This document shows positions 5,933-11,170 of a DNA stretch of 11,170 nucleotides, in pieces (the first letter of the stretch is position 1; every line of letters begins with the position of its first letter). The translations under genes and the position numbers were made by a program. A model generated the notes under the pieces. It had not been told where the DNA came from, ran no database searches, and saw nothing but the letters and a program-made list of their open reading frames with translations. This DNA is from SICB01 sp037132395 (GTDB lineage Bacteria; Patescibacteriota; Saccharimonadia; CAILAD01; BJGX01): positions 1-11,170 of the forward strand of contig JBAXPC010000021.1 of the NCBI GenBank assembly GCA_037132395.1, read 5' to 3'.

Positions 5933-8125
5933 TCACTCTGGAGCTGAATTAGATTGGGCCTTCAGTTTGACCTCGGCACTCTTGTTGTGCTTGATTGAGT
6001 TATGGATTGGGATACTAAAACCAAATTCGCTACCCTTGCCTGGCTTGGATTTAAAAATAATTTTACCACCCTGATCCTCGACCACTCTCTTGACCAGATA
6101 AAGCCCTAGGCCGGTGCCATCGGGACGTACTTCTTTGGCGTTTTTGGCTCTAAACATCTTTGTAAAAAGTTTTGACTGTTGGTCGGTAGGAACACCAATG
6201 CCATTGTCGCTGACCTTGAATACTATTTGTTTCCCGACCTGCCCCAGAGTAATTTCGACCTTGCCTCCGCCAGAGGGTGGCTGAGAATAATTGATGGCGT
6301 TATCTATTAGGTTCATGACAACCTGTCGAGTTTTGTTTTCGTCCAGTAGCATTATTGGTATTTCGGATTTGGGCTTAACTAGAGCGATATGGACTTTTTT
6401 GGTAACGGCAAAGTTTTTGAGCGACTCAAACTCTTCGCTGACAATTTTGTACAAATCCAGCTTTTGGGCGTCGATATAAAATTTACCGGCCTCCATACGG
6501 CTGATATTTAATAGGTCATCTATTAGGCGCGCCATTCTGTTGCTGCCATCAAGCACCAGCCCGACAGTCTGTTGTTGCTCTTTAGTTAGCTTTCCAAAAT
6601 CCCCCTCATCGAGCATGCTGACATAGCCCTTGACAGTCGTTAGTGGAGTCCTGAGCTGGTGCGATGCCATACTAATAAACTCATCTTTGGCCTCGTCGAG
6701 CTCCTTCAGCTGAAGATTGGCTTGCTTGAGGTTGCTGGTTGCTGAGTCGACCTTGTGTTGCAGAGTTATATTGAAGTTGCTAATTTCTAAAAAAGCATTG
6801 GCATTTTCTAGTGCAATACTTAGCTCTCCAGCAATAGTCACCAAGGTCCTTTTATCTTCTTCATTATATATCTCACCGCTCAGCTTATTGCCAAAGATTA
6901 TATAACCAAAAAATCCTTCGCTGGTTTTTAAGCTTAGGCTCGCGGTGATTTTGTGCTTCTGTAGTATTTGAAGTTTTTCGCCTGTATTGAGATCTTCGAT
7001 ATAATTCAGACCAGTACCCAAACGACTGAGGTCTTCCAAGAGCATGCTATCGATAGATATTGTAGAGTTATCTGTTTTATAAACTAAATCTTTTTTATCT
7101 AGGACTATAATATCGACATAATCAATTTTAATTTTATTTTTGAGTTCTTCGGATACTTTGGTGCAGAGGTCCTTAACAGCTATTTCCTCGGCTAGTATTA
7201 GGCCGATCGAATTAATGAGCTGCTGTGGATCATACTTATCGCGATAAAAAAATTTATCAGTCAGTTTTTCAAAAAATAGCCTGATTGGCTGAAATGTAAA
7301 TGCCAAGAATATGGCTAATAGCGTATCGATAACTTGTAATGTAGACGCTGATGTCCCTTGAGGCAATACCCTTAAAACTACCTGAAAGGCAATGACTCCA
7401 TACAGAATACCGATAATAGCCATCGATAAAATAAAGGCCAATGACCTAGTAACAATCAAGCGGATATCCATAAGCTGGTGCCGTAACATAGCATAGGTGA
7501 TGATTGTCACCATTGGAATCACAAAAACTGGAGTTATCGATGCTAACTGAGAAATGCCTACGACTGGTAGTATGCCAGCTATAATTACCGAGGGTACAGC
7601 AAGAGAAATTATTGCACTCAACAGGTACATGGCTTGTTCTTTTTGCTTACCATGTGTTTTTCTTAAGCTTCGGAATATAGAGACAATACCCCATGCGGTG
7701 TAGATAAGCAGGTATGCTGCAAATATTGTGTACACCGGGCCTGTTTTTATTTCTGCGGCATAAGCTGTAGCCGATGAAATATTCAAATCAGTCTGGCTCA
7801 GAACAACTAGTACTAGTGTCGGTACAAATAGAGCTAGTTTTTTGAATTCCGTAAGCTTATTTTCTATTGGAAAGGAGAAGCTAAACATCAAAAAATAGTA
7901 TGCTACCAGTGCCCCAAATGCTACTGTTGATCTGGACCAAAAAAGAGCCATATTTAATTCAGATGTAATATTGGCAAATATATTAACTATAGTCCAGCCA
8001 GTAAGCATGGTTGTAAAGTAAAAGAACTCTTTATTTGAACTTTTTTTAGAGCTATTGATGAACACTAAAAGACCAAGAGAAAATGTAAAAATAGCTGTAA
8101 TTGCCAATAAAGAGTTGGTAAGCAT
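5933..8125 (-). CDS. Multi-pass membrane sensor histidine kinase
   Basis: The 730-residue kinase is complete. About seven N-terminal membrane helices (residues about 5-215) resemble the 7TM histidine-kinase input region. Two more helices follow (about 228-285), then an amphipathic FFYRDKYDP segment typical of the junction to a GAF-like domain (about 300-440), a coiled coil (about 445-480), and the kinase core. The H-box SMASHQLRTPL places the phosphorylated His at 489. The N-box NLIDNAINYS (Asn609), G1 DNGIGV (Asp640) and G2 GTGLGLYLV complete the ATP-binding domain. A Lys/Ser-rich tail of about 25 residues ends the protein. It stops at TGA, the only such stop in the window. No response regulator lies within the window, so its partner is encoded elsewhere. 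The stimulus is unknown; the 7TM-plus-GAF build suggests a membrane or small-molecule signal. The gene is followed by pgk after 13 nt. Confidence 0.92.
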   Translation of the reverse strand: MLTNSLLAITAIFTFSLGLLVFINSSKKSSNKEFFYFTTMLTGWTIVNIFANITSELNMALFWSRSTVAFGALVAYYFLMFSFSFPIENKLTEFKKLALFVPTLVLVVLSQTDLNISSATAYAAEIKTGPVYTIFAAYLLIYTAWGIVSIFRSLRKTHGKQKEQAMYLLSAIISLAVPSVIIAGILPVVGISQLASITPVFVIPMVTIITYAMLRHQLMDIRLIVTRSLAFILSMAIIGILYGVIAFQVVLRVLPQGTSASTLQVIDTLLAIFLAFTFQPIRLFFEKLTDKFFYRDKYDPQQLINSIGLILAEEIAVKDLCTKVSEELKNKIKIDYVDIIVLDKKDLVYKTDNSTISIDSMLLEDLSRLGTGLNYIEDLNTGEKLQILQKHKITASLSLKTSEGFFGYIIFGNKLSGEIYNEEDKRTLVTIAGELSIALENANAFLEISNFNITLQHKVDSATSNLKQANLQLKELDEAKDEFISMASHQLRTPLTTVKGYVSMLDEGDFGKLTKEQQQTVGLVLDGSNRMARLIDDLLNISRMEAGKFYIDAQKLDLYKIVSEEFESLKNFAVTKKVHIALVKPKSEIPIMLLDENKTRQVVMNLIDNAINYSQPPSGGGKVEITLGQVGKQIVFKVSDNGIGVPTDQQSKLFTKMFRAKNAKEVRPDGTGLGLYLVKRVVEDQGGKIIFKSKPGKGSEFGFSIPIHNSIKHNKSAEVKLKAQSNSAPE

Positions 8126-8134
8126 AACAGTAAT

Positions 8135-8143
8135 AGTTTAACA
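8135..8143 (-). promoter_or_regulatory. Extended -10 candidate for the histidine kinase-pgk operon
   Basis: On the minus strand the bases read TGTTAAACT, an extended -10 with TAAACT for TATAAT. Nine bases separate it from the ATG at 8123-8125, again predicting an mRNA with almost no leader; no Shine-Dalgarno site is present. It lies directly after the T-rich tail of the upstream terminator. Confidence 0.45.
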
Positions 8144-8149
8144 GAAATT

Positions 8150-8195
8150 AATACCAAAATAATAAAAATATCCCCTGGTTATTACCAAGGGATAT
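8150..8195 (-). terminator. Intrinsic terminator of the GNAT/membrane-protein operon
   Basis: On the minus strand a 12-bp stem (8184-8195 with 8168-8179, loop of 4) is followed by TTTTTATTATTTT. At pair 8175/8188 the minus-strand RNA has a G-U pair, whereas the plus strand would have a C/A mismatch, so the minus strand is the intended one. It sits 20 nt past the GNAT stop and separates that operon from the kinase gene. Confidence 0.85.
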
Positions 8196-8214
8196 TCGAA
8201 ATTAAAACTTCTTT

Positions 8215-8781
8215 TTAGGCATGCTCGCTCGGGCCGTGACCAGGCAGAAAACCCTTGGTTTCAAATGAGTAGTAAAACTGCCGATCTAGCTCAGTTACAT
8301 CCAGAACCATCTGCATTCTTCCAGACTTGGCAATCATAGCTGGCATCCATTCGTTATTAAACGAGCAGCAATCATAGGCTGCGATACCATTGTTGCGAGC
8401 AACAAAATTACCAAGCTCTTCAAGGAGTAGTGAGCTAAAGTGCAAGCCCTGCGATCCAGGGTTTACTAGCAATGCGCCAAAGTAGTATATCCTACCGCCT
8501 TCGTAGTGCTCAGGAAATTTGACCCTAAAGTAGTCTGGCGAAATCCAGTCGACAATATTGAGGTCGGTGGCAACAAGTGCCATCGCAACTGCCGAATCAT
8601 CGTCGTCCCAAAGCACAAACTTAAGCATCAGCTCGTCTGACATTTCTGCTACGAACTCATGCTTGCGCATGAACTGGCGGCAAGGCGAAGCAGTGCGTAG
8701 TGGCTCAAATGCTACATCATAAAGATCCCAAAATCGCTTGGTAAGCTCTGGGCCAATTTTCGTCTCTCGCGTTATTCTCAT
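8215..8781 (-). CDS. GNAT-like acetyltransferase (substrate unknown)
   Basis: A soluble protein of 188 residues. The central part runs from a strand (RIYYFGALLVNPG) into a helix (LHFSSLLLEELGNFVARN) and then a strand with YDCCSFNNEWMPAMIAKSG. This matches the GNAT order of motif A (strand, acetyl-CoA pyrophosphate loop, helix) and motif B. The loop at about 106-114 (VNPGSQGLH) is a degraded form of the Q/RxxGxG/A signature, so cofactor binding is likely but not certain. Two neighbouring Cys are conspicuous. It begins 9 nt after the stop of the membrane-protein gene, with AGGAGG overlapping that stop, so the two are co-transcribed and perhaps translationally coupled. It is followed by a strong terminator. 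An alternative is a non-catalytic GNAT-fold protein. Confidence 0.62.
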   Translation of the reverse strand: MRITRETKIGPELTKRFWDLYDVAFEPLRTASPCRQFMRKHEFVAEMSDELMLKFVLWDDDDSAVAMALVATDLNIVDWISPDYFRVKFPEHYEGGRIYYFGALLVNPGSQGLHFSSLLLEELGNFVARNNGIAAYDCCSFNNEWMPAMIAKSGRMQMVLDVTELDRQFYYSFETKGFLPGHGPSEHA

Positions 8782-8786
8782 GTAAG

Positions 8787-8792
8787 CCTCCT
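8787..8792 (-). promoter_or_regulatory. Consensus Shine-Dalgarno site overlapping the upstream stop codon
   Basis: AGGAGG on the minus strand, 5 nt before the ATG of the GNAT-like gene, shares two bases with the TAG stop (8791-8793) of the membrane-protein gene. This arrangement favours translational coupling of the pair. Confidence 0.8.
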
Positions 8793-9267
8793 AGTTGATT
8801 GCTACTTTAGCGATACCGTAGGCTACTCCGCTAGCTAGCCAAATAAGAATGGCGATTTTTAGCTTTCTTGGGAGTGTTCCAAAAAAGTATGGGTAGAGGT
8901 ATGGCATTGCCCAGGCTAGACGATTGACTATAAGGCCAACTATCATAACCACCAAGGACTTACTGACCGTCCCTTTTACCACTAGAAATGCTCCAAAGTA
9001 AAATGGCAAGAACGAAACTACATAGAGCGCAATGAATATATCAAAACGCACATTGTACTCTTGCTCTGCTTTTATATTGAGCTTGTCTAGGCTACGGAAG
9101 GCTTTGTGGCGAAGCACCCACAATACTAAGATAGACAGTATAGATAGACAAAGCCTAAATATAATCTGGACGCCGATGTACTGACAAATCGAATTGATTA
9201 TAAGTAGCGGCACCACAAATACCATTGCACGGACTATGGCTGGGGTTTTATAGGATACGCCCTGCAT
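8791..9267 (-). CDS. Integral membrane protein, about five helices, unknown function
   Basis: I do not recognise the family. The 158 residues contain about five hydrophobic helices: near 13-32 (VRAMVFVVPLLIINSICQYI), 34-53, 76-98 (FIALYVVSFLPFYFGAFLVV), 102-124 and 137-155. A charged loop of about 20 residues (RHKAFRSLDKLNIKAEQEY) lies between helices 2 and 3 and is probably cytoplasmic by its positive charge. No catalytic motif is visible. It has a strong Shine-Dalgarno site (GGGAGGA ending 3 nt before the ATG), a minus-strand TATAAT about 45 nt upstream, and is the first gene of an operon with the GNAT-like protein. The pairing might mean that the acetyltransferase acts on a membrane-associated substrate, but nothing in the sequence proves this. 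Confidence 0.75.
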   Translation of the reverse strand: MQGVSYKTPAIVRAMVFVVPLLIINSICQYIGVQIIFRLCLSILSILVLWVLRHKAFRSLDKLNIKAEQEYNVRFDIFIALYVVSFLPFYFGAFLVVKGTVSKSLVVMIVGLIVNRLAWAMPYLYPYFFGTLPRKLKIAILIWLASGVAYGIAKVAIN

Positions 9268-9311
9268 GCTTCCTCCCTTCTCAATGTGCTGTCCTTGTAA
9301 GACTAGTGCGT

Positions 9312-9317
9312 ATTATA
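9312..9317 (-). promoter_or_regulatory. -10 box for the membrane protein/GNAT operon
   Basis: TATAAT on the minus strand, about 45 nt before the ATG at 9265-9267. It gives a leader of about 38 nt that contains the strong Shine-Dalgarno site at 9271-9277. It lies 12 bp from the oppositely directed -10 at 9330-9335, so the two promoters overlap. Confidence 0.55.
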
Positions 9318-9329
9318 CTATAAATCAGC

Positions 9330-9335
9330 TATAAT
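9330..9335 (+). promoter_or_regulatory. -10 box for the arginine decarboxylase gene (leaderless)
   Basis: AGCTATAAT on the plus strand with the TATAAT ending 8 nt before the ATG at 9344, so transcription should begin at or within about 2 nt of the start codon. No Shine-Dalgarno site is present. Confidence 0.65.
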
Positions 9336-9343
9336 GGGTTACA

Positions 9344-9823
9344 ATGGCTACTATGAAGATAAGTATTGTGAATGGTTCTGGTGAGGGGGCAACTGAACTC
9401 TCGGCATTCGACAGCGCCCTAATGGATGCCGGTATCGCTAATCAAAACTTAATATATTTGAGCTCGGTCATACCACCAGGCACTATTATTGATTTTGTGA
9501 AACCGAGTTTTAGCGATAAATATTTTGGCAGCAAACTCTATGTAGTTATATCTGAAATGCGCACTGCAGTGCCAAATAAAGAACTTTGGGTAGGGGTGGG
9601 GTGGGTGCAAGATGTTGATACCAAGAAAGGTTTATTTGTAGAACACCACAGCAATACCGAAAAAGGCCTCAAGTCCGAAATAACCAAATCTCTAAACCAC
9701 ATGACCAGCAGTCGAAAAGGCGATAATTGGGGTGATATAAAAATGGCTACAAAAGCTGCATTTTGCAGTAAAAAGCCGGTTAGTGTTCTGGTTGCGGCTA
9801 TTTATCAGTTAGAAAACTGGTAG
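9344..9823 (+). CDS. pdaD: Pyruvoyl-dependent arginine decarboxylase
   Basis: Decarboxylates arginine to agmatine, either as a polyamine precursor or in proton-consuming acid resistance. The 159-residue proenzyme has the family's hallmarks: the N-terminal VNGSGEG and TELSAFDSAL motifs, the self-cleavage site LSSVIPPG with Ser40-Ser41 (cleavage between them creates the N-terminal pyruvoyl group on the larger chain), then KLYVV, the WVGVGWVQ strand, FVEHHS with Glu100 in the position of the catalytic Glu, and a closing VLVAAIYQLENW. Length is normal. The family is best known from methanogens (PdaD) and chlamydiae (AaxB). The first ATG (9344) is favoured by the -10 spacing; Met4 (9353) is the other option. 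No agmatinase, agmatine deiminase or arginine/agmatine antiporter is visible in the window, so the use of agmatine is open. The gene ends 1 nt from the convergent small membrane-protein gene. Confidence 0.92.
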   Translation: MATMKISIVNGSGEGATELSAFDSALMDAGIANQNLIYLSSVIPPGTIIDFVKPSFSDKYFGSKLYVVISEMRTAVPNKELWVGVGWVQDVDTKKGLFVEHHSNTEKGLKSEITKSLNHMTSSRKGDNWGDIKMATKAAFCSKKPVSVLVAAIYQLENW

Positions 9824-9824
9824 A

Positions 9825-10046
9825 CTACTTTTTGTTTTCAGAAGAGACCCTGGTGTGGCTAGAAAAATAAAAAATGTAAAATATCTCTAAAATGCCCGCT
9901 GTTGATAGTATTATAAATACCAGAAACCAGACCTTTTGATCTTTTTTGGCGGCGATCCATAGAGCCCAGGCTTTCCAGGCGGTTGACCAGACAAAGACGA
10001 GAAGTAACCACCAAATATTTTGTTGTACGAATAGGTTTAAGTCCAT
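9825..10046 (-). CDS. Small two-helix membrane protein, DUF5652-like
   Basis: The 73-residue protein (start at Met 10044-10046) has an N-terminal NIWWLLLVFVWSTAWKAWAL helix, a short basic turn (AAKKDQK), a second helix (VWFLVFIILSTAGILEIFYIF) and a charged tail. The WW...W..WK..ALW....K...WF......GILEI.Y.F pattern is the one I associate with the DUF5652 family, common in CPR genomes and of unknown function. The longer version starting at 10071-10073 is less likely, because a minus-strand TATAAA lies at 10053-10058, only 6 nt before the inner ATG, and would sit inside the longer coding sequence. It converges with the decarboxylase gene and is divergent from the next membrane-protein gene. Confidence 0.75.
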   Translation of the reverse strand: MDLNLFVQQNIWWLLLVFVWSTAWKAWALWIAAKKDQKVWFLVFIILSTAGILEIFYIFYFSSHTRVSSENKK

Positions 10047-10052
10047 AACGTA

Positions 10053-10058
10053 TTTATA
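10053..10058 (-). promoter_or_regulatory. -10 box for the DUF5652-like gene (leaderless)
   Basis: TATAAA on the minus strand, six bases before the ATG at 10044-10046. It both predicts a leaderless mRNA and argues against the upstream in-frame ATG at 10071-10073. Confidence 0.5.
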
Positions 10059-10112
10059 CCTTACTTGGCCCATAAAGTCATCAAGTTATTACAATTAACT
10101 TATGTTTATATC

Positions 10113-10121
10113 TGCTATACT
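10113..10121 (+). promoter_or_regulatory. Extended -10 promoter of the six-helix membrane protein (leaderless)
   Basis: TGCTATACT is an extended -10 element whose hexamer ends 6 nt before the ATG at 10128. This spacing supports 10128 as the start and predicts a leaderless mRNA. Confidence 0.6.
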
Positions 10122-10127
10122 GGTGTT

Positions 10128-10679
10128 ATGAAAAAAATCACAATATACATCAAAAACCTAAACAATTACCAAAAAATACTATTCACATGGGCCATTACAT
10201 TGTCGCTTGGATATTTTATTAGTGTTATAACTTTCCAAAATACTGTGGCTTTTTTTGCTATTTGGGCGTTACTGATAACGGTTGCGCTGGTGGTTCAGCT
10301 TAAACTAGGGGGCTTTGGCGATAATAAGACCAAACTTATACAGGCTCTTTGGCTACTAGTGATAGTGCTGCCAGGGTTTGTATTTAATTACTTTGAATAC
10401 AAAGGCTTAGTGACTGTAATTGGCAACGGCTTTGCGGGCTGGCCAGCAACTTGCGCGGTCGCGATGGTAATTATTGCAGTAATATACAAATTTAATTTAA
10501 GCTATTTTTTATTGGCCGGCCTATATGCTTTTTTGGCGCTAGTGGTATATATGATTTCAGGTACGAACATGCTACTAATAACCAGCGGCCTGGGCTTCGG
10601 TATAATATGCAGTATCGATGCCTTGCTTGAGAACACCAAGCTTCGTAAAGGGCTAGCTACCAAGCCAAAAAGCGGCTAG
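10128..10679 (+). CDS. Integral membrane protein, about six helices, unknown function
   Basis: I do not recognise a family. With the start at 10128 (Met-Lys-Lys-Ile) the protein is 183 residues with roughly six hydrophobic helices: near 18-36, 40-58, 71-91, 99-118, 122-142 and 146-164. A cytoplasmic-looking C-terminal tail is rich in Lys (LRKGLATKPKSG). There are no charged residues inside the helices and no obvious transport or enzyme motif. The longer reading frame beginning at 10065 adds 21 residues that overlap the promoter, so I discard it. The gene stands alone between a divergent small membrane-protein gene and the non-coding region at the right end. Its size and hydrophobicity could suit a channel-like or scaffold protein, but that is a guess. 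Confidence 0.72.
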   Translation: MKKITIYIKNLNNYQKILFTWAITLSLGYFISVITFQNTVAFFAIWALLITVALVVQLKLGGFGDNKTKLIQALWLLVIVLPGFVFNYFEYKGLVTVIGNGFAGWPATCAVAMVIIAVIYKFNLSYFLLAGLYAFLALVVYMISGTNMLLITSGLGFGIICSIDALLENTKLRKGLATKPKSG

Positions 10680-10690
10680 CAGATATCTGC

Positions 10691-10711
10691 AGCAATAATA
10701 ATTGTTTTTTT
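10691..10711 (+). terminator. Weak intrinsic terminator after the membrane-protein gene
   Basis: AGCAAT-AATA-ATTGTT forms a 6-bp stem (one G-U pair) followed directly by a run of T, 11 nt after the TAG stop. The stem is A/T-rich and weak. A 12-bp palindrome, GCAGATATCTGC, just upstream at 10679-10690 may help stall transcription. Confidence 0.4.
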
Positions 10712-10716
10712 AACTG

Positions 10717-10738
10717 ATCTCATTAATTAATCTCATTA
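10717..10738 (+). repeat. Two 9-bp direct repeats, 13-bp period
   Basis: ATCTCATTA occurs at 10717-10725 and again at 10730-10738, separated by ATTA. The pair sits just in front of the structured region and may be a protein-binding site for its promoter, or simply low-complexity AT-rich sequence. A 9-base inverted match to TAATCTCAT lies at 58-66, just after the other repeat copy. Confidence 0.4.
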
Positions 10739-10750
10739 GCTATTACTTTT

Positions 10751-10950
10751 GCCGTCCTACACCGACATCGAGCTCCAAGAAAGCAACAGGCTAACGGACT
10801 AATCATTATCCAGGATTGTCTGAAGCCCTGAAGCGCCAGCTATCAGGGCAAGTTTATTCTGGATCAAGATTGTTCGCTAGCTTGGAGCGCTTATTGGGGC
10901 GAGCCACAGTCGGTTGGTTTTATATCACTTTTGGCAGCAAAAGTGGTATA
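10751..10950 (+). ncRNA. Candidate structured non-coding RNA (rod of nested helices plus 3' hairpin)
   Basis: Complementary segments nest in order: ACCGAC (10761-10766) with GTCGGT (10909-10914); GCTCCAAG (10772-10779) with CTTGGAGC (10881-10888); ATCCAGGAT (10808-10816) with ATTCTGGAT (10856-10864); GCCCTGA (10825-10831) with TCAGGGC (10843-10849), capped by AGC-GCCA-GCT. A separate 13-bp hairpin follows (10921-10933 with 10938-10950). An asymmetric internal bubble (10780-10807 against 10865-10880) interrupts the rod. The G-U pairs (10814/10858 and 10925/10946) would be A/C mismatches on the other strand, so the plus strand is the RNA. The region is richer in G+C than its AT-rich flanks and has no convincing reading frame. 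Length and shape (long hairpin with central bubble) recall 6S RNA, but I see no sequence match to 6S, SRP RNA, tmRNA or RNase P RNA. The 3' part is repeated at 1-51. Confidence 0.6.
10896..10950 (+). repeat. Copy 2 of the 20-mer plus hairpin repeat
   Basis: Bases 10896-10915 are identical to 1-20. After a 5-nt spacer comes TATATCACTTTTG, loop GCAG, CAAAAGTGGTATA: 13 bp with one U-G pair. Compared with copy 1, the core stem is kept, the loop is completely different, and the outermost shared pair is C-G in copy 1 and U-G here, while the flanking A/T pairs exist only here. Changes that keep pairing suggest selection on structure. Confidence 0.85.
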
Positions 10951-11024
10951 TATAGCGAATTAAAATAAAATAATACTAGCCTTAGGCATCTAGAGGACAG
11001 AGGACACTTGTAAAAAAAATACAA

Positions 11025-11106
11025 TCAAGGGTTTGGTGCCATTGAGGAGGTAAGGCGTCCGCCGCCGCGGACTTTGCCCTACGCTCCTCGTACACCGAAC
11101 CTTTGG
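11025..11106 (+). ncRNA. GC-rich nested hairpin element (possible small RNA or palindromic repeat)
   Basis: Three helices nest: a 14-bp outer stem (11025-11038 with 11093-11106), GAGGAG (11044-11049) with CTCCTC (11084-11089), and GTCCGC-CGCC-GCGGAC (11057-11072). Short GGC/GCC pairing (11054-11056 with 11076-11078) joins the last two. The outer stem has three G-U pairs (11025/11106, 11029/11102, 11034/11097), all valid only on the plus strand. G+C content is much higher than in the neighbouring sequence. It lies 27 nt ahead of the terminator at 11131-11163, consistent with a transcript ending there. It could also be a REP-like dispersed palindrome; copy number in the genome would tell. Confidence 0.55.
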
Positions 11107-11130
11107 GTTTCTCGTCCTTTCTCTGGTCAT

Positions 11131-11163
11131 AAAAAAAACTCCAGTCAAGCTGGAGTATTTTTT
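11131..11163. terminator. Bidirectional intrinsic terminator
   Basis: ACTCCAG (11138-11144), loop TCAAG, CTGGAGT (11150-11156), with eight A on the left and ATTTTTT on the right. On the plus strand it would end transcripts from the structured region; on the minus strand the uninterrupted run of eight T makes it an even better terminator for a gene entering from beyond the right edge. Confidence 0.85.
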
Positions 11164-11170
11164 ATGGTCG

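Noticed and set aside
5933..5935. UGA recoding (SR1/Gracilibacteria-type code)
   Set aside because: The single TGA stop ends the kinase at a sensible place, a TAA follows three codons later, and no gene in the window needs in-frame TGA to stay open.
1..10950. Direct terminal repeats as evidence of a circular plasmid or transposon
   Set aside because: The interval holds core glycolytic genes and no transposase, integrase or replication gene, and sequence continues 220 bases beyond the second copy.
10991..11002. 12-base inverted match TAGAGGACAGAG to bases 120-131
   Set aside because: Several 12-base matches are expected by chance among all positions of an 11-kb window on both strands, and nothing extends it.
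10990..11130. Minus-strand frame of 46 codons across the GC-rich hairpin
   Set aside because: Its ATG abuts the T-run of a terminator, the product is Arg-rich and unlike a protein family, and it is explained by the antisense of a paired element.
10740..11130. tmRNA, RNase P RNA, SRP RNA or tRNA
   Set aside because: I found no CCA-type acceptor with a T-loop, no RNase P core sequences, no GGAAG-type SRP tip and no tag reading frame; neither structured element matches these classes by eye.
1..11170. CRISPR array, retron, diversity-generating retroelement or toxin-antitoxin pair
   Set aside because: No regularly spaced repeats, no reverse transcriptase, no Cas protein and no small overlapping gene pair of the right kind were seen.

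Overview
The window looks like a chromosomal fragment of a Patescibacteria (CPR) bacterium, most likely a Saccharibacteria (TM7)-like lineage. This is an inference from four things: the compact layout of small membrane proteins around lower-glycolysis and D-lactate genes, a DUF5652-like small membrane protein, a strongly divergent but catalytically intact enolase, and many genes whose start codon lies only 6-10 nt behind a TATAAT-like box (leaderless or nearly so). Genes read through intact with the standard code. Only one TGA stop is used, and no gene is broken by in-frame TGA, so the recoded SR1/Gracilibacteria code is not indicated.

Layout. 1-128 is non-coding and opens with one copy of a 20-nt-plus-hairpin repeat. 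129-803 (-) is a single-pass membrane protein with an SH3-like outer part. 999-2015 (+) is a D-lactate-dehydrogenase-type enzyme, 2058-3776 (+) is enolase with a long Pro/Ala/Ser/Thr/Val-rich tail, and 3816-4718 (+) is a membrane-anchored polysaccharide deacetylase starting at TTG. Facing them on the minus strand, a multi-pass membrane histidine kinase (8125-5933) runs into phosphoglycerate kinase (5919-4732) with a 13-nt gap. 9267-8791 (membrane protein) and 8781-8215 (GNAT-like) form a second minus-strand operon with strong Shine-Dalgarno sites and its own terminator. 9344-9823 (+) is a pyruvoyl-dependent arginine decarboxylase, 10046-9825 (-) a DUF5652-like membrane protein, and 10128-10679 (+) a six-helix membrane protein.

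The last 490 bases carry no convincing protein gene. They are dense in nested complementary segments: a rod-like element of about 155 nt (10761-10914), a 30-nt hairpin (10921-10950), a second GC-rich nested hairpin (11025-11106) and a bidirectional terminator at the right end. The 3' part of the first element (20 identical bases plus a hairpin with the stem CACTTTTG/CAAAAGTG) is also found at bases 1-51. The window is therefore flanked by two directly repeated copies of what seems to be an undescribed structured RNA or dispersed element. All of its G-U pairs work only if the plus strand is transcribed.

Together the metabolic genes cover 1,3-bisphosphoglycerate to 3-phosphoglycerate (PGK), 2-phosphoglycerate to PEP (enolase) and pyruvate to D-lactate (LDH), a fermentative outline. 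The kinase, deacetylase, SH3-like protein and small membrane proteins suggest an investment in the cell surface.
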